DNA of 64,000 nucleotides from Toxorhynchites rutilus septentrionalis (Eukaryota; Arthropoda; Insecta; Diptera; Culicidae): contig NC_073746.1 of assembly GCF_029784135.1 (NCBI RefSeq), positions 247,637,307-247,701,306 on the forward strand. The letters are read 5' to 3'. Each line of letters starts with the position of its first letter. Positions within the stretch are counted from its first letter, which is position 1. Shown here one piece after another: positions 53,491-64,000 of this stretch. A model generated the notes under the pieces. The model was given only the letters and a program-made list of their open reading frames with translations. It did not search any database and was not told the origin of the DNA. The translations under genes and the position numbers were made by a program.

Positions 53491-54660
53491 GTACAGACGA
53501 TAGCATAGCGTATCGCTAAGAACTCGAAAGGCCAATCGTGCATCGATTGAAACATTGCAGAGGGTAGCTTTCTTAATAATTCTATCGGTTATTCCGCATG
53601 CTAATTAATTTATGATTAGCGAGCAACGTACATCTGGGTGAAGTGGTAGAAATGACGTTTGACGTGAAAATGTTTTTTTCCACATTCTATAATTTCGGAT
53701 TCAAAAAAAAAATAATGAAGAATGTTTGTCCATCTGGGAATATTTCGAAAGAATATGGTACCAGTCATCAGCAAAAAGACGATGCTAGCTTGAACTAACT
53801 CTTTATTTATTTCCAATTTGTTAAAGTTCATGAAGTTCATTTTCAACCGTATATATTGGACGGCTCAGTACGTTAGCTACATGATTTTTTTTATTCCTCA
53901 ATTCAACATGAAATGCTTCCATATGTAGTGGTTAGTACTCAATTTAATGTGCAATGTGCATGAGCAATTCGTGACGGTAATCCATTATATATTTAGCGGT
54001 TATATATCTATGAATATCAACAACACAATTAGTTCAAAATCTAAAAAAACGTTAACTGCTTCCAGTTCACCGAAATCGATTTACCGGGCCTTTCGTTTAA
54101 CTCTTACTACGCCACAGAACCACAATTTGCCTTAACCTACTCTGGAAAGTTCACAAAATCGCTTTTTTGCGTTTTTAGGTAGCTTATACCTTCACAAATG
54201 TTGTTAAAAAGTATTAGTCGATACTCATTTCGTTGAAAAATTACAGCAAAAATTATGACGTCACCAGAAGAGAAGTAGCGATTTTTGTTAAAAACCAGCT
54301 AATTTTTATTCAAATTGCAGCCATTTTGTTTTTTTTTTCTTTTTTCAAAACCCACTACGTAACAATTTTAATAATTCATTATTACTTGTTGCAAAAAAAT
54401 CAGCCAGACTAGAGTTGCCAAAATCAAAAGGCCTACGATAAACCGAAACTTCTTTAATTTTTTCCGCCTCAGTTTGATAAATAGCATCTTAAAAATTTTC
54501 TTTGGTAACGCCAATATCCTAAATGGTCTCGGTTCACCGATCTAGAAATGACATATTTTTATACTCTGTCCCGGTGCAATTTTCCTGCAAGAGCGGAACC
54601 AGGTATATTAATATGAGACTGTAATACGCCAACAAATGACTCTAATGTTTAATTTAAATC
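52926..54660. other. Mostly unique DNA with a CAG tract, no supported gene
   Basis: 52930-53620 is repeat-free and GC-richer; 53620-54660 is AT-rich. Short frames only. Candidate host non-coding DNA. Confidence 0.35.
53459..53488 (+). repeat. (CAG)10 trinucleotide repeat
   Basis: Ten perfect CAG units. They lie in a 20-codon ATG frame (53441-53503) that would encode MTYSNE, ten glutamines and PYRR. No splice context or continuation supports a real exon. Confidence 0.9.
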
Positions 54661-54665
54661 TCATC

Positions 54666-55230
54666 ATGGTGCACCGGGGGTCTTCGTAGCCTAATTGGTT
54701 GCGTGTCCGCTACTAAGCGAACGATCATGAGCTAATAACTCAGGGCCCCTCAACTGACCATCTTTGTGTGTTATTCTAGCTACTACGTCCACGCAACAAT
54801 CATCATGTGTCGGTAATCCCAGTCCCTTACCGCTCACATTACGATCTGCTGCATCGGTAATTGGTGCTAATTCTAACACAGCAATGGAAGCCTCATATCA
54901 GCAGTCCCGTTGTGAACAGTCCAACTGTGAACATTCGAACAATAGGAATATTCTAACGCCGAAAAAGGCGGCATGTGTTGTGTATCGATAGAAATGGAAT
55001 ACTCGGCATGTGTTGTGTATCGATAGAATTGGAATATTCTTAGGCCTAAACAGCTACTGTGTTATACATAAAAAAAAAAAAAGGTTTATCGATGGATAGG
55101 AATCTTAAGCCTAAATAAAATACAACAATAGTTATCTTAACATAAAAATGTATACGAATAAATTCGGCTCTGTGACAGCTGAATTGCTAAATGAGCCTAA
55201 TAAACGGATGGGATAAAAAAAAATGGTGCA
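54666..55230 (+). mobile_element. Composite tRNA-headed SINE with LINE-like tail
   Basis: The insert 54674-55222 is flanked by ATGGTGCA at 54666-54673 and 55223-55230. The head is tRNA-like (TCTTCGTAGCCTAATTGG A box; degraded GAGCTAATAACTC B box). The middle holds a roughly 35-bp tandem duplication (GGCATGTGTTGTGTATCGAT at about 54970 and 55004). The tail (AATAAATTCGGCTC ... GAGCCTAATAAACGG, poly A) resembles the LINE 3' ends at 32440-32500, suggesting the LINE supplies mobility. Confidence 0.75.
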
Positions 55231-55911
55231 TTATTGGCAATATTGTCTTTTTTGGCAACTAGCAAAGTATTCAAACTCATAACAAAACAAGTTTTACCAT
55301 GCAGCATAGGTTTGAAGAGATTTGTGCCTGAAATTTTATTTAGAGAAAACTGCTGAACCTGCTGATGGCTCGTCGAAGCTGAAAAAACCGTAGCACTTTG
55401 AGTGGTTCAAAAATTTAGAAACGGTTATTTTAACGAGAGAACCGAAGAGCGTGGAAAACCTCTGAAAAAGTTCAAGTACAGTACGCGAACCAGCACTTTA
55501 TGACGAAGATGACACTTAGACCCAACAACAGCTCGCGGGTCAATTACGTCTGATTCAAGAAGTCGTAGAGTAGTGCGTTGCAGAGGTACGCACGGGGCAA
55601 AAGTGCGCATTGGCCTTTTTGAAGCAAACGAGCATAACAATTCGTCAACAGTGTATTCGTTTTGATCTAATTTTTTAGTTTTGGAGATGATGATGATGAT
55701 GATTAAATAACTGGAAAGTTCGAAACTACACTGTCAAGGAAACCTTCATTCTATGATAGATGTTAGTGCATATTCATTTTTGTGAAAAAGTACAGGAGCA
55801 TTTTTTCAAAATTCGATTAGTTCAAAAATTGCTTGTGGGACAAAGGTACGCAGTGGCTGTGGGGTAAAAGTTCGCACTAGCGGTTTGCTCCGAAAAAAAT
55901 TATAAAATGTT

Positions 55912-56310
55912 TTCTACAAAATTTTTAACGGGACCCTCAAGAAGAAAACTGATTTGAAGAAATGCACTCCAGAAATGCTCAAATGGCCGGACCGAGGCTT
56001 CGGAAGGGAGTCTCGAAGCGTCGAATTATGGCAGACCTCGATATTTCTGAATCAGCTCTGAGGAAGAGGCTAATATCAGTGAGTGATTTATGATTTGAAT
56101 CTTCTTTTATTGCCATTTCTTCTTCTGCTGGGATGTGCCAGTGAGCACCTAGGGTGGTTCAGACAAGTATTTACGAGTGAGCAGTCTGAGGATCTGGTGG
56201 AACACTACAGAGGACTGGACAAGGTTTTCTATGGTATGACTCTCAAAGATTTACGTCGTCTGGCATTTGATTTTTCGGAAGCCAACAACTTCCATAAATA
56301 TTGTTTTTTT
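55912..56310 (+). pseudogene. Pogo-like transposase N-terminus, two exons
   Basis: Exon 1 (about 55912-56079) reads TLKKKTDLKKCTPEMLKW and, after a one-base shift, VSKRRIMADLDISESALRKR, a psq-type helix-turn-helix. A plausible 64-bp GT...AG intron (GTGAGTGATT ... GATGTGCCAG, 56080-56143) follows. Exon 2 reads GWFRQVFTSEQSEDLVEHYR then FYGMTLKDLRRLAFDFSEAN and is cut at NNF, whereas copy 1 (30195-30537) continues through LSLRTPQQY. The bipartite DNA-binding region is typical of pogo/Tigger relatives. The DDE catalytic domain is absent in both copies. Confidence 0.72.
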
Positions 56311-56740
56311 TTTCAACAATGAGTTTCAAATAAATGAAGTGAAGGTAACTATGTATTTTTAAACTTGATTTAAATTGATAAAAATGATTCGGTGTCCGTT
56401 CCTCACGATTTAACTCAAGAATGAAGCAACGGATTTAAACAGTCAGTATCAGGATTGTTGCATTTTAGTCTGCAACAGATAATAATTATAATTAAAATAA
56501 ATTATATACCGCGAGTATAGTTTATGTATTATTATGATAGAAAAATTTTTTGTGGGGACTTGAGTGTTCGAATTGATTAATATTAATATATCAATTGTGG
56601 GTGGAACGAAGATCGCCGGGTCAGTTTGTTAATGAAAAAAATTCTGTTTTAAATGTTGGACATTTTCAGATATCTTGTATTGTCAGTCTCCTCCCTCCCA
56701 AAAATTTCCACGTGATATGTTTGACCATAACACCCACTCA

Positions 56741-57962
56741 TCTCCACCCAGGAATGCCAACTATTTTTTTGAAAAATCAGGGAGAATGAAAAAAAATCAG
56801 GGAAAATCAGGATAGCTCATATGGGGTTGTCCGGAAAGTTCGTACCCATTTTTGAGAAAACAAATGTATTATTTTTTGAATTTTATATGCACAGTGTTGT
56901 TTTGCAATCAATTCAGGAAGTTCTGAAATTTTTCAGGTAGCCTAACAGTTCTAAACATTATCTTATTAAGGAAGCCAATTTATCCAGTTGCGAGCAGTAT
57001 TTGTGGGAATGTATCGACTGTTTGCTTGGTAGAAGCTCACAATACAGAATTCCTCTCTAATACCACCTGAATCATAATTTTTTTTCAGGTGAAGACCGGG
57101 TCAGTCTGATTGTTTAAAATGACCTGTTTTCATCACCCACCACGATTTGCTTTAAAAAAAAATCGATGCATAGATGAAACGCACAAGTTGTAACAATTTA
57201 CTTAACCATGTTTCAACTGATGCACATGAACGGATTTTTTAAACATATGTAGTGTACCTGCTAATTCATTTGTCGTGTCTCAAGGATCATTTTTACAACT
57301 TCTTGCTTTACAAACAATGTAATATATATTCTTCAAGAAATAAAACACTTTTTAATAATAATTACAGTTTAATAAAAAAAATGCTTACACGTTCTTACTT
57401 CTAAAATTCTTGTACATCGGATGTTATTTGCTCCGAATATGTAATGAAACCTGTATCGTTTTTATTTAACTGTACATAATTTTTGGTCGCTAATATTCCT
57501 TTCATCGTTTCCGTTCCAATTCTGTTTCTAATCTTCGTTTTATTGAGATTGAATTGCGAGAACCTTCGGGCATATGATTCTTATAGATTATATTTGTTTC
57601 ACGTTAACTTCAAAATTCAAAAAATGTCGACACTGTACCTTCGAAAATCTGAACAGATAAAATATAATCGAAAGGAAGAGTAAGCATTATATGAGCGCAG
57701 ACCAGAAAGCTTTTTTAATGTAGACTATTATGACAGTTCTCATACACAACCAGCAAAACTCCCAGTATATTTATATGGATTTTTTTCTGAGCAAAAAGTA
57801 AAAAGTAAAAAATGCAAAAATCAGAAAGTAAAAAATCAGGGAGAATCAGGATCATTTTATAAAAATCAGGGAAAATTGAGTGTTTGTCAGAATATCAGGG
57901 AGCGTGCCAAAACGTCTGGGAAATCCTGAAAAATCAGGAAGGTTGGCATCTCTGTCTTCACC
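56741..57962 (-). mobile_element. hAT-type element inside pogo-like element, 8-bp duplication
   Basis: The element 56749-57954 starts CAGGAATGCCAACTATTTTT and ends AGGAAGGTTGGCATCTCTG. The octamers TCTCCACC (56741-56748) and TCTTCACC (57955-57962) differ at one base, and copy 1 of the pogo element lacks the insertion. AATCAGGGA motifs are repeated many times at both ends. It is homologous to 26360-30148. No transposase is recognised. Confidence 0.88.
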
Positions 57963-58249
57963 CATAAAACACCATACAGCACCATACAGCACCAAACCAT
58001 ACAGCTTTTGCCCCACTATGGGGCAAAAGTACGCTTTTTTTGCCATTTTGTATTAAAATAGGTTTTTGTCTAACTACAAACAAAACTCGAGAAATTCTTG
58101 TACTATATTTCGAAGGTAATGTACATAGTTACGATTTGGTAAGCAAATTGAATTTTATTTGCTTTTATTTCAAGAGTTATTGAACCACAACAGTTAGGTG
58201 CGAACCTTTGCCCCGCACTACTCTATTCATACATTTGAAGGCCATGGGA

Positions 58250-58605
58250 ATGATTCAGAAGATCGGAAATTGAGTTCTACGTGAACTGAATGGAAGAAAG
58301 CTGTAAAACTAGAAAATCACATGTGAAGCGCTGCTCACCAGGCACAAAAAGAAGTCATTTTGCCATTGGATTGGGACTTGCTATGAAAAGAGGATCTATA
58401 TCGAAAATCTTAAACGTCAAAGATCTTGGGTAATAACAAGGGAATCAAGGGAAGACAATGCTATATGTTCAGTGGTATCAGAAGGGTTTTACATTGAGCT
58501 ACTCAAACCTTCCTACACCGTTAGTCCTGAACACTACCTAGAACAAATGATCAATTTGAATCGAGCTTTGGGCGAAAAACGACCTGAGTACCAATAAAGG
58601 CAATA
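58250..58605 (+). pseudogene. DD34D mariner transposase scrap, separate lineage
   Basis: The plus-strand frames read TCEALLTRHKKKSFCHWIGT then CYEKRIYIENLKRQRSWV, where the usual TGDEKW aspartate block is mutated to GTCYEKR. Then come CSVVSEGFYIELLKPSYTVS and PEHYLEQMINLNRALGEKRP. The sequence ends before the second aspartate block. These correspond to the middle of a mariner transposase, closer in wording to irritans-type mariners than to the 31-kb copy. No ends found. Confidence 0.65.
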
Positions 58606-58689
58606 CAAAATTTCATCCATTTCATACTTGTATATCTGGTATATTGCAGATGTTTCCCTTCTTCTTAGCCCTGCACTGATCGTGCATTG

Positions 58690-58800
58690 TACATAGGCTG
58701 ACCAAACGTACCGTTTTGAACGGGACTGTACCGTTTTTTCGACCATTTTTGATTGTCCCGTCTTTTTATCAATTTGTACCGTATTTTGAGCATAAGGAAA
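58690..58800. mobile_element. Possible hAT-like end
   Basis: TAGGCTGACCAAACGTACCG followed by repeated GTACCGTTTT / ACGGGAC motifs resembles the TAGGGTGACCA-type ends of some hAT elements. No partner end was found before the piggyBac-type element. Confidence 0.35.
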
Positions 58801-59229
58801 AGAATATTTGTATTGTTGTCCTGGTTCATATCGATTATTCATCTTTCAAACATAAAGGACAATAAGTTTGAAGAGGTTGTAGTTTGTAGAGTTTGTAGAG
58901 GTAACTAAAATTGCTGCTTGATTTGATGAAGAAGTATTTTTGATTAGTGAGTTGTAAAGTGTTCTATATATTAGTTCTCAAAAATATATAGAACCTTTTG
59001 TCCAAAACCGTATTGTTGGCGCAGGCTGGAAGACCAGTACCATGCCGCTGTGACTATGTTTGAGATTTCTTTTTCAATTACTATGAAAGGTTGATCGGGT
59101 GAACATCGGGGCTTCGACATGACATGAAAAAACAATTGATCAGGGATTGCAAAACAAAGAGGCTTCAGTCGACATTTTGACATTCCCGCTCAGAATCGGT
59201 CCCCTATGCTCGAAGCAATTCAAACGTGG
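58801..59229. other. No recognised feature
   Basis: Short frames without domains. Confidence 0.35.
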
Positions 59230-59626
59230 TTAACACGTTTGTCGCCCAACGCGACGTTTCTGAGATCCTTCCGAGACCCAACTTGCGAATAAGTTGTTAA
59301 ACAAAGATCAAACTTAGTTCGTACACAACTTTTACATGTTCTAGCAATATTTTCTTCAATTTGAAGGCAAATTAAGAACAATAACACATGCCAAAGTCAC
59401 ATTATATGGTGTTCGCAAAAAATGCAGTACAAATAATCTGTACTATAAATCAATAAAAAGTGTAGTAGAATCATTATAATAATGTGGTTATAATTTTATT
59501 ATTTTTCTTCATAGCCTAAAGCTACACTTGGGTGCCTATTGAATCAAATTCCTTCTGAAAATTCCATCAAATTTGAAAGAGAAAAGTGTCACCCATATCT
59601 GAGTGACGGGGCGACGAACGTGTTAA
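59230..59626. mobile_element. PiggyBac-type miniature element, second family
   Basis: The element 59234-59622 begins CACGTTTGTCGCCC and ends GGGGCGACGAACGTG between TTAA sites (59230-59233 and 59623-59626). Non-coding AT-rich core. Its ends differ from those of the element at 39378-39983. Confidence 0.88.
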
Positions 59627-59929
59627 CCCGTCAGACTGCCACAAGGGACACAATTGGACGGGATAGGATTTGAAGAACTTTTTTTTTTCAAGTTCCATCT
59701 CTACAAAATCATATTAACTCAGGAATTGAATGGACTTGATCATCTCAGTCGAAAAAGGCTTTGTGAAGAACTGCTGCAGACAATTTCTCTTCACGCGTTT
59801 ATCATAAGTAACTATGAGGATTCAGAGATAGTTTGTCCTCAATCTATGAGGATCGCCTCCACCTGAGCGGCAAACAAGCAGAACTTTCGGTATTCGGTAG
59901 CTGCCAATCCAAGGGTAACCAATGCACTA

Positions 59930-61202
59930 CAGGGTTTTCCATTTCGGGCTTCCGAAAGTATACAGCCCTGCGCTGACAACCGTTTGACATAGCCGTCAAC
60001 CAGAGCGTCATATCGTTAGTCGAATGTCTGCCATTTTACAATATGGATCGTTTTAGCATCGCACAACGTGTTAATTTTGTTAAATTATACTATAAAAATG
60101 ATGAAAAACCGGCAAATGTTTTTCGAGCATTACGGACGGATTTTGGTCGTCATGGACGGCCTACAGAGCACACAATCGCTAATGTAGTGCGTAAATTCGA
60201 ACAAACTGGATCCGTAGCGGATATTGTGAAACCTGTGCATCATCGTAATGTGCGTTCGGCCGAAAATATTGCTACTATGGCTGCCAGTGTGGAGGATGAT
60301 CCGAATGTTTCGATTCCACGGCGTGCTCAGCAATTGGGCTTGTCAAACACATCATTGTGGCGAATTTTGCATTTGGACTTGCACCTACATCCATATAAAG
60401 TCCAACTGGTACAAAAATTAGAGCGTGGTGACCATGGAATGCGTCGGGCATACGTCGATTGGGTGAACGAACAACAGCAGCAAAATGCTGAATTTTCGCA
60501 TCAAATGTTCTTCAGCGATGAGGCACATTTCGAGCTCGGTGGCTATGTGAACACCCAAAATTTCCGTATATGGGGCTCAGAAAATCCACACGTGATTCTT
60601 GAGAGGCCATTGCATCCGCCAAAAGTCACTGTTTGGTGCGCATTATGGTCTGGTGGAGTCATCGGGCCGTATTTCTTTGAAAATGAGGACGGCGAGACGG
60701 TATGGCCGCATATTAACCGATTTTTGTTTTGCCACAAATTGAAGATATGGATACGGATGACATGTGGTTTCAGCAGGACGGCACCACGTGCCACACAACA
60801 CGCCATATTGCGAACGAAATTTGAGGGACGCATAATTTCGCGTTTTGGTGATGCCAATTGGCGTCCAGATCATGCGATTTGAACCCGCTAGACTTTTTTT
60901 GTGGGGTTATGCGAAAGACCGTGTCTATGCCAACTCTCCGCAAACTCTTGAACATTTGAAAGACAACATTCGTGAAGTTATGACCGAGATACCGCCCCAT
61001 ATGTGCCGAAAAGTCATCGAAAATTACCTGTTCCGTATCAAGGTGTGCGAGGAAGCCCTAGGTGGACATTTGAATGATGTTGTATTTCACACATACTGGC
61101 ATAAACCAAACTTTAAACAAACTTTAAAAGTTTCATCGAAATTCGAATTCTAAGTGTGTTTTATTTCAATTTACTTTCGGAATTTAAAGTTTGAAAACCC
61201 TG
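59930..61202 (+). mobile_element. Near full-length DD41D (rosa-like) mariner
   Basis: Starts CAGGGTTTTCCATTTCGGGC and ends TTTGAAAACCCTG between TA dinucleotides (59928-59929 and 61203-61204). At 1273 bp it retains the whole transposase region. Its ends and protein differ clearly from the 25.3-kb element, so two DD41D lineages are present. Confidence 0.92.
60043..61153 (+). pseudogene. DD41D mariner transposase, full length with frameshifts
   Basis: The ATG at 60043 starts MDRFSIAQRVNFVKLYYKND. Helix-turn-helix regions run through GRPTEHTIANVVRKFEQTGS and the RRAQQLGLSNTSLWRILH block. The first aspartate is in FFSDEAHFELGGYVNTQN (about 60507-60560). A shift near 60730 puts DMWFQQDGTTCHTTRHI (second aspartate) in another frame, a second shift near 60795 returns to KFEGRIISRFGDANW, and a third near 60861 leads to the third-aspartate region and then LFLWGYAKDRVYANSPQTLE. 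The C-terminus is complete to the stop at 61151-61153. Single-base lesions only; otherwise unusually well preserved. Confidence 0.87.
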
Positions 61203-61204
61203 TA

Positions 61205-62677
61205 TATTGACACTCTCCAACGGTTACAGTATACAGATTTTGAAACGTCTCATCTGAATCCGACTCACCGCGTTGAATGTTAAAATGTCGACAATAGGCT
61301 TTTTTGTCGCAATCACTGATTGTTTTCGATAAAGATTTATTTCGATCCTCCGAAATGATTTTGCTCTTGAACTCTGTATCGAGCGAAACCAATATGTGTG
61401 ACATCAGATAAACTGCCGACTGCTTGCTAGTTGGAGCGAGATTGAGTATTAGAAATCGCGAATGGCTCACTTATACCCAATAAGTTTTAAACGAGCGGAA
61501 TTAATTTGCCAATATCTCCTCTCTTCACAGTGTTCGTATAAATGAGCACTGCATTTTCAGTTCGAGCGAGCGCTTTACGCTCGCACGCAGGGGTATCTTA
61601 AAATAACACATCACGACTCGGTTCCCGGTACAGAAAACACAGGCAGACAAGCGCAGAAATTCACAGAATAAATATGTGAGAACATGAGTGTGCTTTTTTT
61701 TTTTAATAGTTTAAATTGGGGAATCGAAATGCATAACATATCAAAAAACAAGAATTTTTAATTCGATTGGTATGCAAATCGTTGTTCATGCATTCGTCAA
61801 CACCCGTTGGCCACAAAACTTGTTATTAGCGTTTAAACTATTCCATGAAAATTTGACATGTTTTCTGTGCTGGCACCCTTCCTGACGTTGGATTAGTTAA
61901 TTCAGACGAAATCCTGGATGCTAATTTTTTGCAAATTAAACTGTGCAAATAGTTCATGATACTGCGTTGGGGTACATTGAAAAATGAAGGCTTATCTAGA
62001 AGAAACACAACAGTCTTGTATTAATTTCCATTACGGAGATTCAAAGTGGAATAAGTAAAAAAACAGTTTATATAGATTACAGGAATTATAATTAATGAGA
62101 TAAAAGAGTGGAGCAAATAATCCAAACCAATTCCAAATCATTGTGGGAAAATATTTTCAGAAATAGAAAACAAATTTCTAGACTGTAAGGAATTCGTGAA
62201 GTTTACCGATTATATTTTGTGTTTGCTAGTAGTATCGGCATCAGTCGAAAGGATTTTTCTACGATGGGTAAGATTTGAACAACAGAAAAGTCATTGCATA
62301 AATACTATGGTAATTGTCAAACAGAACTTTGATCTGAAATTTAACAAATTTTATGATAAAACTTGCAAAGATTATGAGAAATACTACTTCGTTATATAGA
62401 GATAAGCAGGTACATCTAAGAATGTTTGATTGAATTTATTCTCGGTTTTAATCACCCAAAAAATTCTTCAAAAAAATATTAAATGATGGATATGCATTTT
62501 CTTGGTTTACGTGTCCCGTTTTCCGTTATTCCTGAACTATTTGGTCAGTCTAATTATACATATTCTGAGCATTTATTTCAAAGCATCCACGGCAGCCTGA
62601 CGATTTGCCGCAGCAAAAGGACATATTTAATACGTGCGCTTATTGTTCCTTGTTTAGCTTGGGTATGCTGATGCATG
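61205..62677. other. No supported gene
   Basis: AT-rich DNA. Frames at 61171-61470 (minus), 62196-62399 and 62483-62671 lack domains. No repeat ends seen. Confidence 0.35.
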
Positions 62678-63541
62678 ATGCCAACCAGGGCTCTGCATAG
62701 TCATAGTCAACTGAGGATAGTCAGCTGACTATCTGACTGACTATATCCATAGTCAGTTAGTAATGATTTTTGGCTTCTTCACGCAGTTTCTCCGCTAAAA
62801 CGACTGAACAGTCAGTCGGGCGTTTAGTCGCTATCTCCCTCTACCGATTCGACTATATCATTTCATTCTTCCCAATCAAATTGTCCTCATTGCATTTTGA
62901 AGTGACTTCCCCCAAAACGAATTCGTTCCTCTCTTTCTCTCACCCATGTACATGTGCATGCATCGATGTTCGAGTTCAACGTGGTTTGGCATACGCTACA
63001 GGTGAGCTAGATTCGTTTGTATCGTACACGAAAATAACTAACACGTATAACATAACGTGCAGTGTGTGTGCGCTATTTTACACGCCTACTAACTAATACT
63101 AACGCGAGGACCTTTATAGCATACTTCATAAATGTCTAAGTTCGTTGGTTTGAGTTCACGATGGGTAGACAATAAACCGTCCATTGATGGGGTAATTTCT
63201 TTTTTGCATTAGAAATCATGTTTTCGTTCCTCTTTATATGGACGTAAAAATAATATTACATACGCAGGTATAAATTAGTGTCAGGGGGAAATGGAAGTGT
63301 GGATTGAAGTCAGTTGAATGAAGAGGCAGATTTGTATTCATTAGTCGAGTCAGTTAAAATAACCACTGACTGGACTAGTTCACCAGTCATCCTCGCTAGT
63401 CAACGCTAGTCAATTCATTTTCTAGTCAAGTCACTTTTTGTTGGCGGCGACTACCGAAGCAGTTCTAGTCGAAGCGAAGCTGCTGAGAGTAGATTCGGTC
63501 CTCATTATTCACCTTCGAAGAATTCGGGCCCTGATGCCAAC
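62678..63541. mobile_element. hAT-type non-autonomous element, GACT-rich family, copy 2, perfect duplication
   Basis: The element 62686-63533 starts CAGGGCTCTGCATAGTCATA and ends GAAGAATTCGGGCCCTG. The octamer ATGCCAAC is perfectly duplicated at 62678-62685 and 63534-63541. TGACT/AGTCA motifs are dense within about 150 bp of each end. It is inverted relative to copy 1 at 45971-46455. The open frame at 62770-63096 recurs partly in copy 1 but has no domain. Confidence 0.93.
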
Positions 63542-64000
63542 AATTATTGGCTTCGCGATGATAATGGTATTAAAAATTATGCCTTTGAAATGGAAAGCAA
63601 GGAAAGCAAGTTAGCCTTGTCTCGCTGAGTATCTATCTTCTGTGTCTATCACATCCCTAAACAGCTTCTAATTTTTCATTTTTTCATGAAAAAACATAGT
63701 TTCTGATTATTCGCTGCGAACGTGATCATTGGGTTCCTTGTCATGTATCGGACAAAGATCGAATTCTATCTCAATTTGGTACAATTTTCATTTGGTTGTT
63801 AAATGTGATTCGTTACAAAGCAAACAGAAAGTGCAAGTTGGTATTTCTCTTCTGGGTTATATCGATGATACTTGTAGTAGTTGAAACATCGTGCTTTTTC
63901 CAAGCATCGATCATTAGCGGTGGATTATATAGGCGGAATAGTATGAGCGAAGGGTAAATCGAAGCGGGCTAATAAAAATTTGTTTTGAACTCACAGTTCC
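63542..64000. other. No recognised feature
   Basis: AT-rich DNA to the window edge; nothing supported. Confidence 0.35.

Larger units (their letters stand above)
55568..58223 (+). mobile_element. Pogo-like element, copy 2, both ends present
   Basis: Ends GAGTAGTGCGTTGCAGAGGT and GGTGCGAACCTTTGCCCC / GCACTACTC are imperfect inverted repeats next to TA (55566-55567 and 58224-58225). Internal GGGGCAAAAGTGCGCA-type motifs repeat at 55590, 55835-55880 and 58005-58035 in both orientations. It contains a transposase N-terminal relic and a hAT insertion (56749-57954). The net element is about 1.45 kb. Confidence 0.82.

Noticed and set aside
57965..58005. Satellite-like CCATACAGCA repeats
   Set aside because: Only about three short imperfect units inside the pogo-like element; too small to call a satellite.
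62770..63096. 108-codon frame inside hAT copy 2
   Set aside because: Partly shared with the copy at 46185-46385 only because the elements are related; no transposase motif.
1..64000. CRISPR array, operon or bacterial feature
   Set aside because: No regularly spaced identical short repeats; the sequence is clearly of insect, transposon-rich type.

Overview
The window looks like intergenic or long-intron DNA from a culicine mosquito, most probably Aedes. That assignment is an inference from overall AT-richness, an extreme load of nested transposable elements, and the mix of element types: ITmD37E-like Tc1/mariner, DD34D and DD41D mariners, pogo-like and hAT elements, piggyBac-type miniatures, tRNA-derived SINEs and an RNase H-bearing LINE. 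I find no convincing host protein-coding gene. Everything clearly coding belongs to a transposable element, usually broken by frameshifts, deletions or nested insertions. All sequence comparisons here were made by eye.

Layout. 0-5 kb: duplicated repeat blocks with a TATA/initiator-like promoter, a 47-bp LINE tail with target duplications, and a TA-flanked miniature element. 5-10 kb: an ITmD37E-like fragment, a fairly unique stretch (6.1-9.0 kb), and a second, decayed ITm relic on the minus strand. 10-18 kb: two non-autonomous DNA elements, one a hAT element with a perfect 8-bp duplication; LINE endonuclease pieces in reversed order; a dispersed repeat cluster; and an ITm relic split by a pogo-type element. 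18-20 kb: mostly unique, with a GC-rich open frame. 20.5-23.8 kb: a 3.3-kb transposon with long (about 330 bp) terminal inverted repeats starting CACGGTG. It encodes a multi-exon DDE-type transposase relic with zinc-binding motifs; I consider it the most interesting object here.

24-33 kb: dense nesting. A DD41D mariner relic lies at 25.3-26.3 kb. A LINE sits inside a foldback element, which sits inside a hAT element. Next to it is a pogo-like element carrying a nearly intact DD34D mariner and another LINE tail. 33-38 kb: largely unique DNA with a LINE fragment. 38-43.5 kb: rearranged miniature elements, a SINE with 13-bp duplications, a TTAA-flanked piggyBac-type element, and a four-unit palindromic repeat array (40.75-43.45 kb). 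43.5-45.4 kb and 52.9-54.6 kb: mostly unique, possibly regulatory. 45.4-51 kb: a miniature element, a hAT element, a mariner relic, SINEs, and a 2.4-kb hAT element whose empty site is preserved at 4.45-4.69 kb. 54.7-64 kb: a composite SINE, a second pogo-like element with a hAT inside, a mariner scrap, a second piggyBac-type element, a near full-length DD41D mariner, and a second hAT of the 46-kb family.

The genes do not form a pathway. The main value of the window is as a stratified record of transposition, with unusually many exact target-site duplications still readable.
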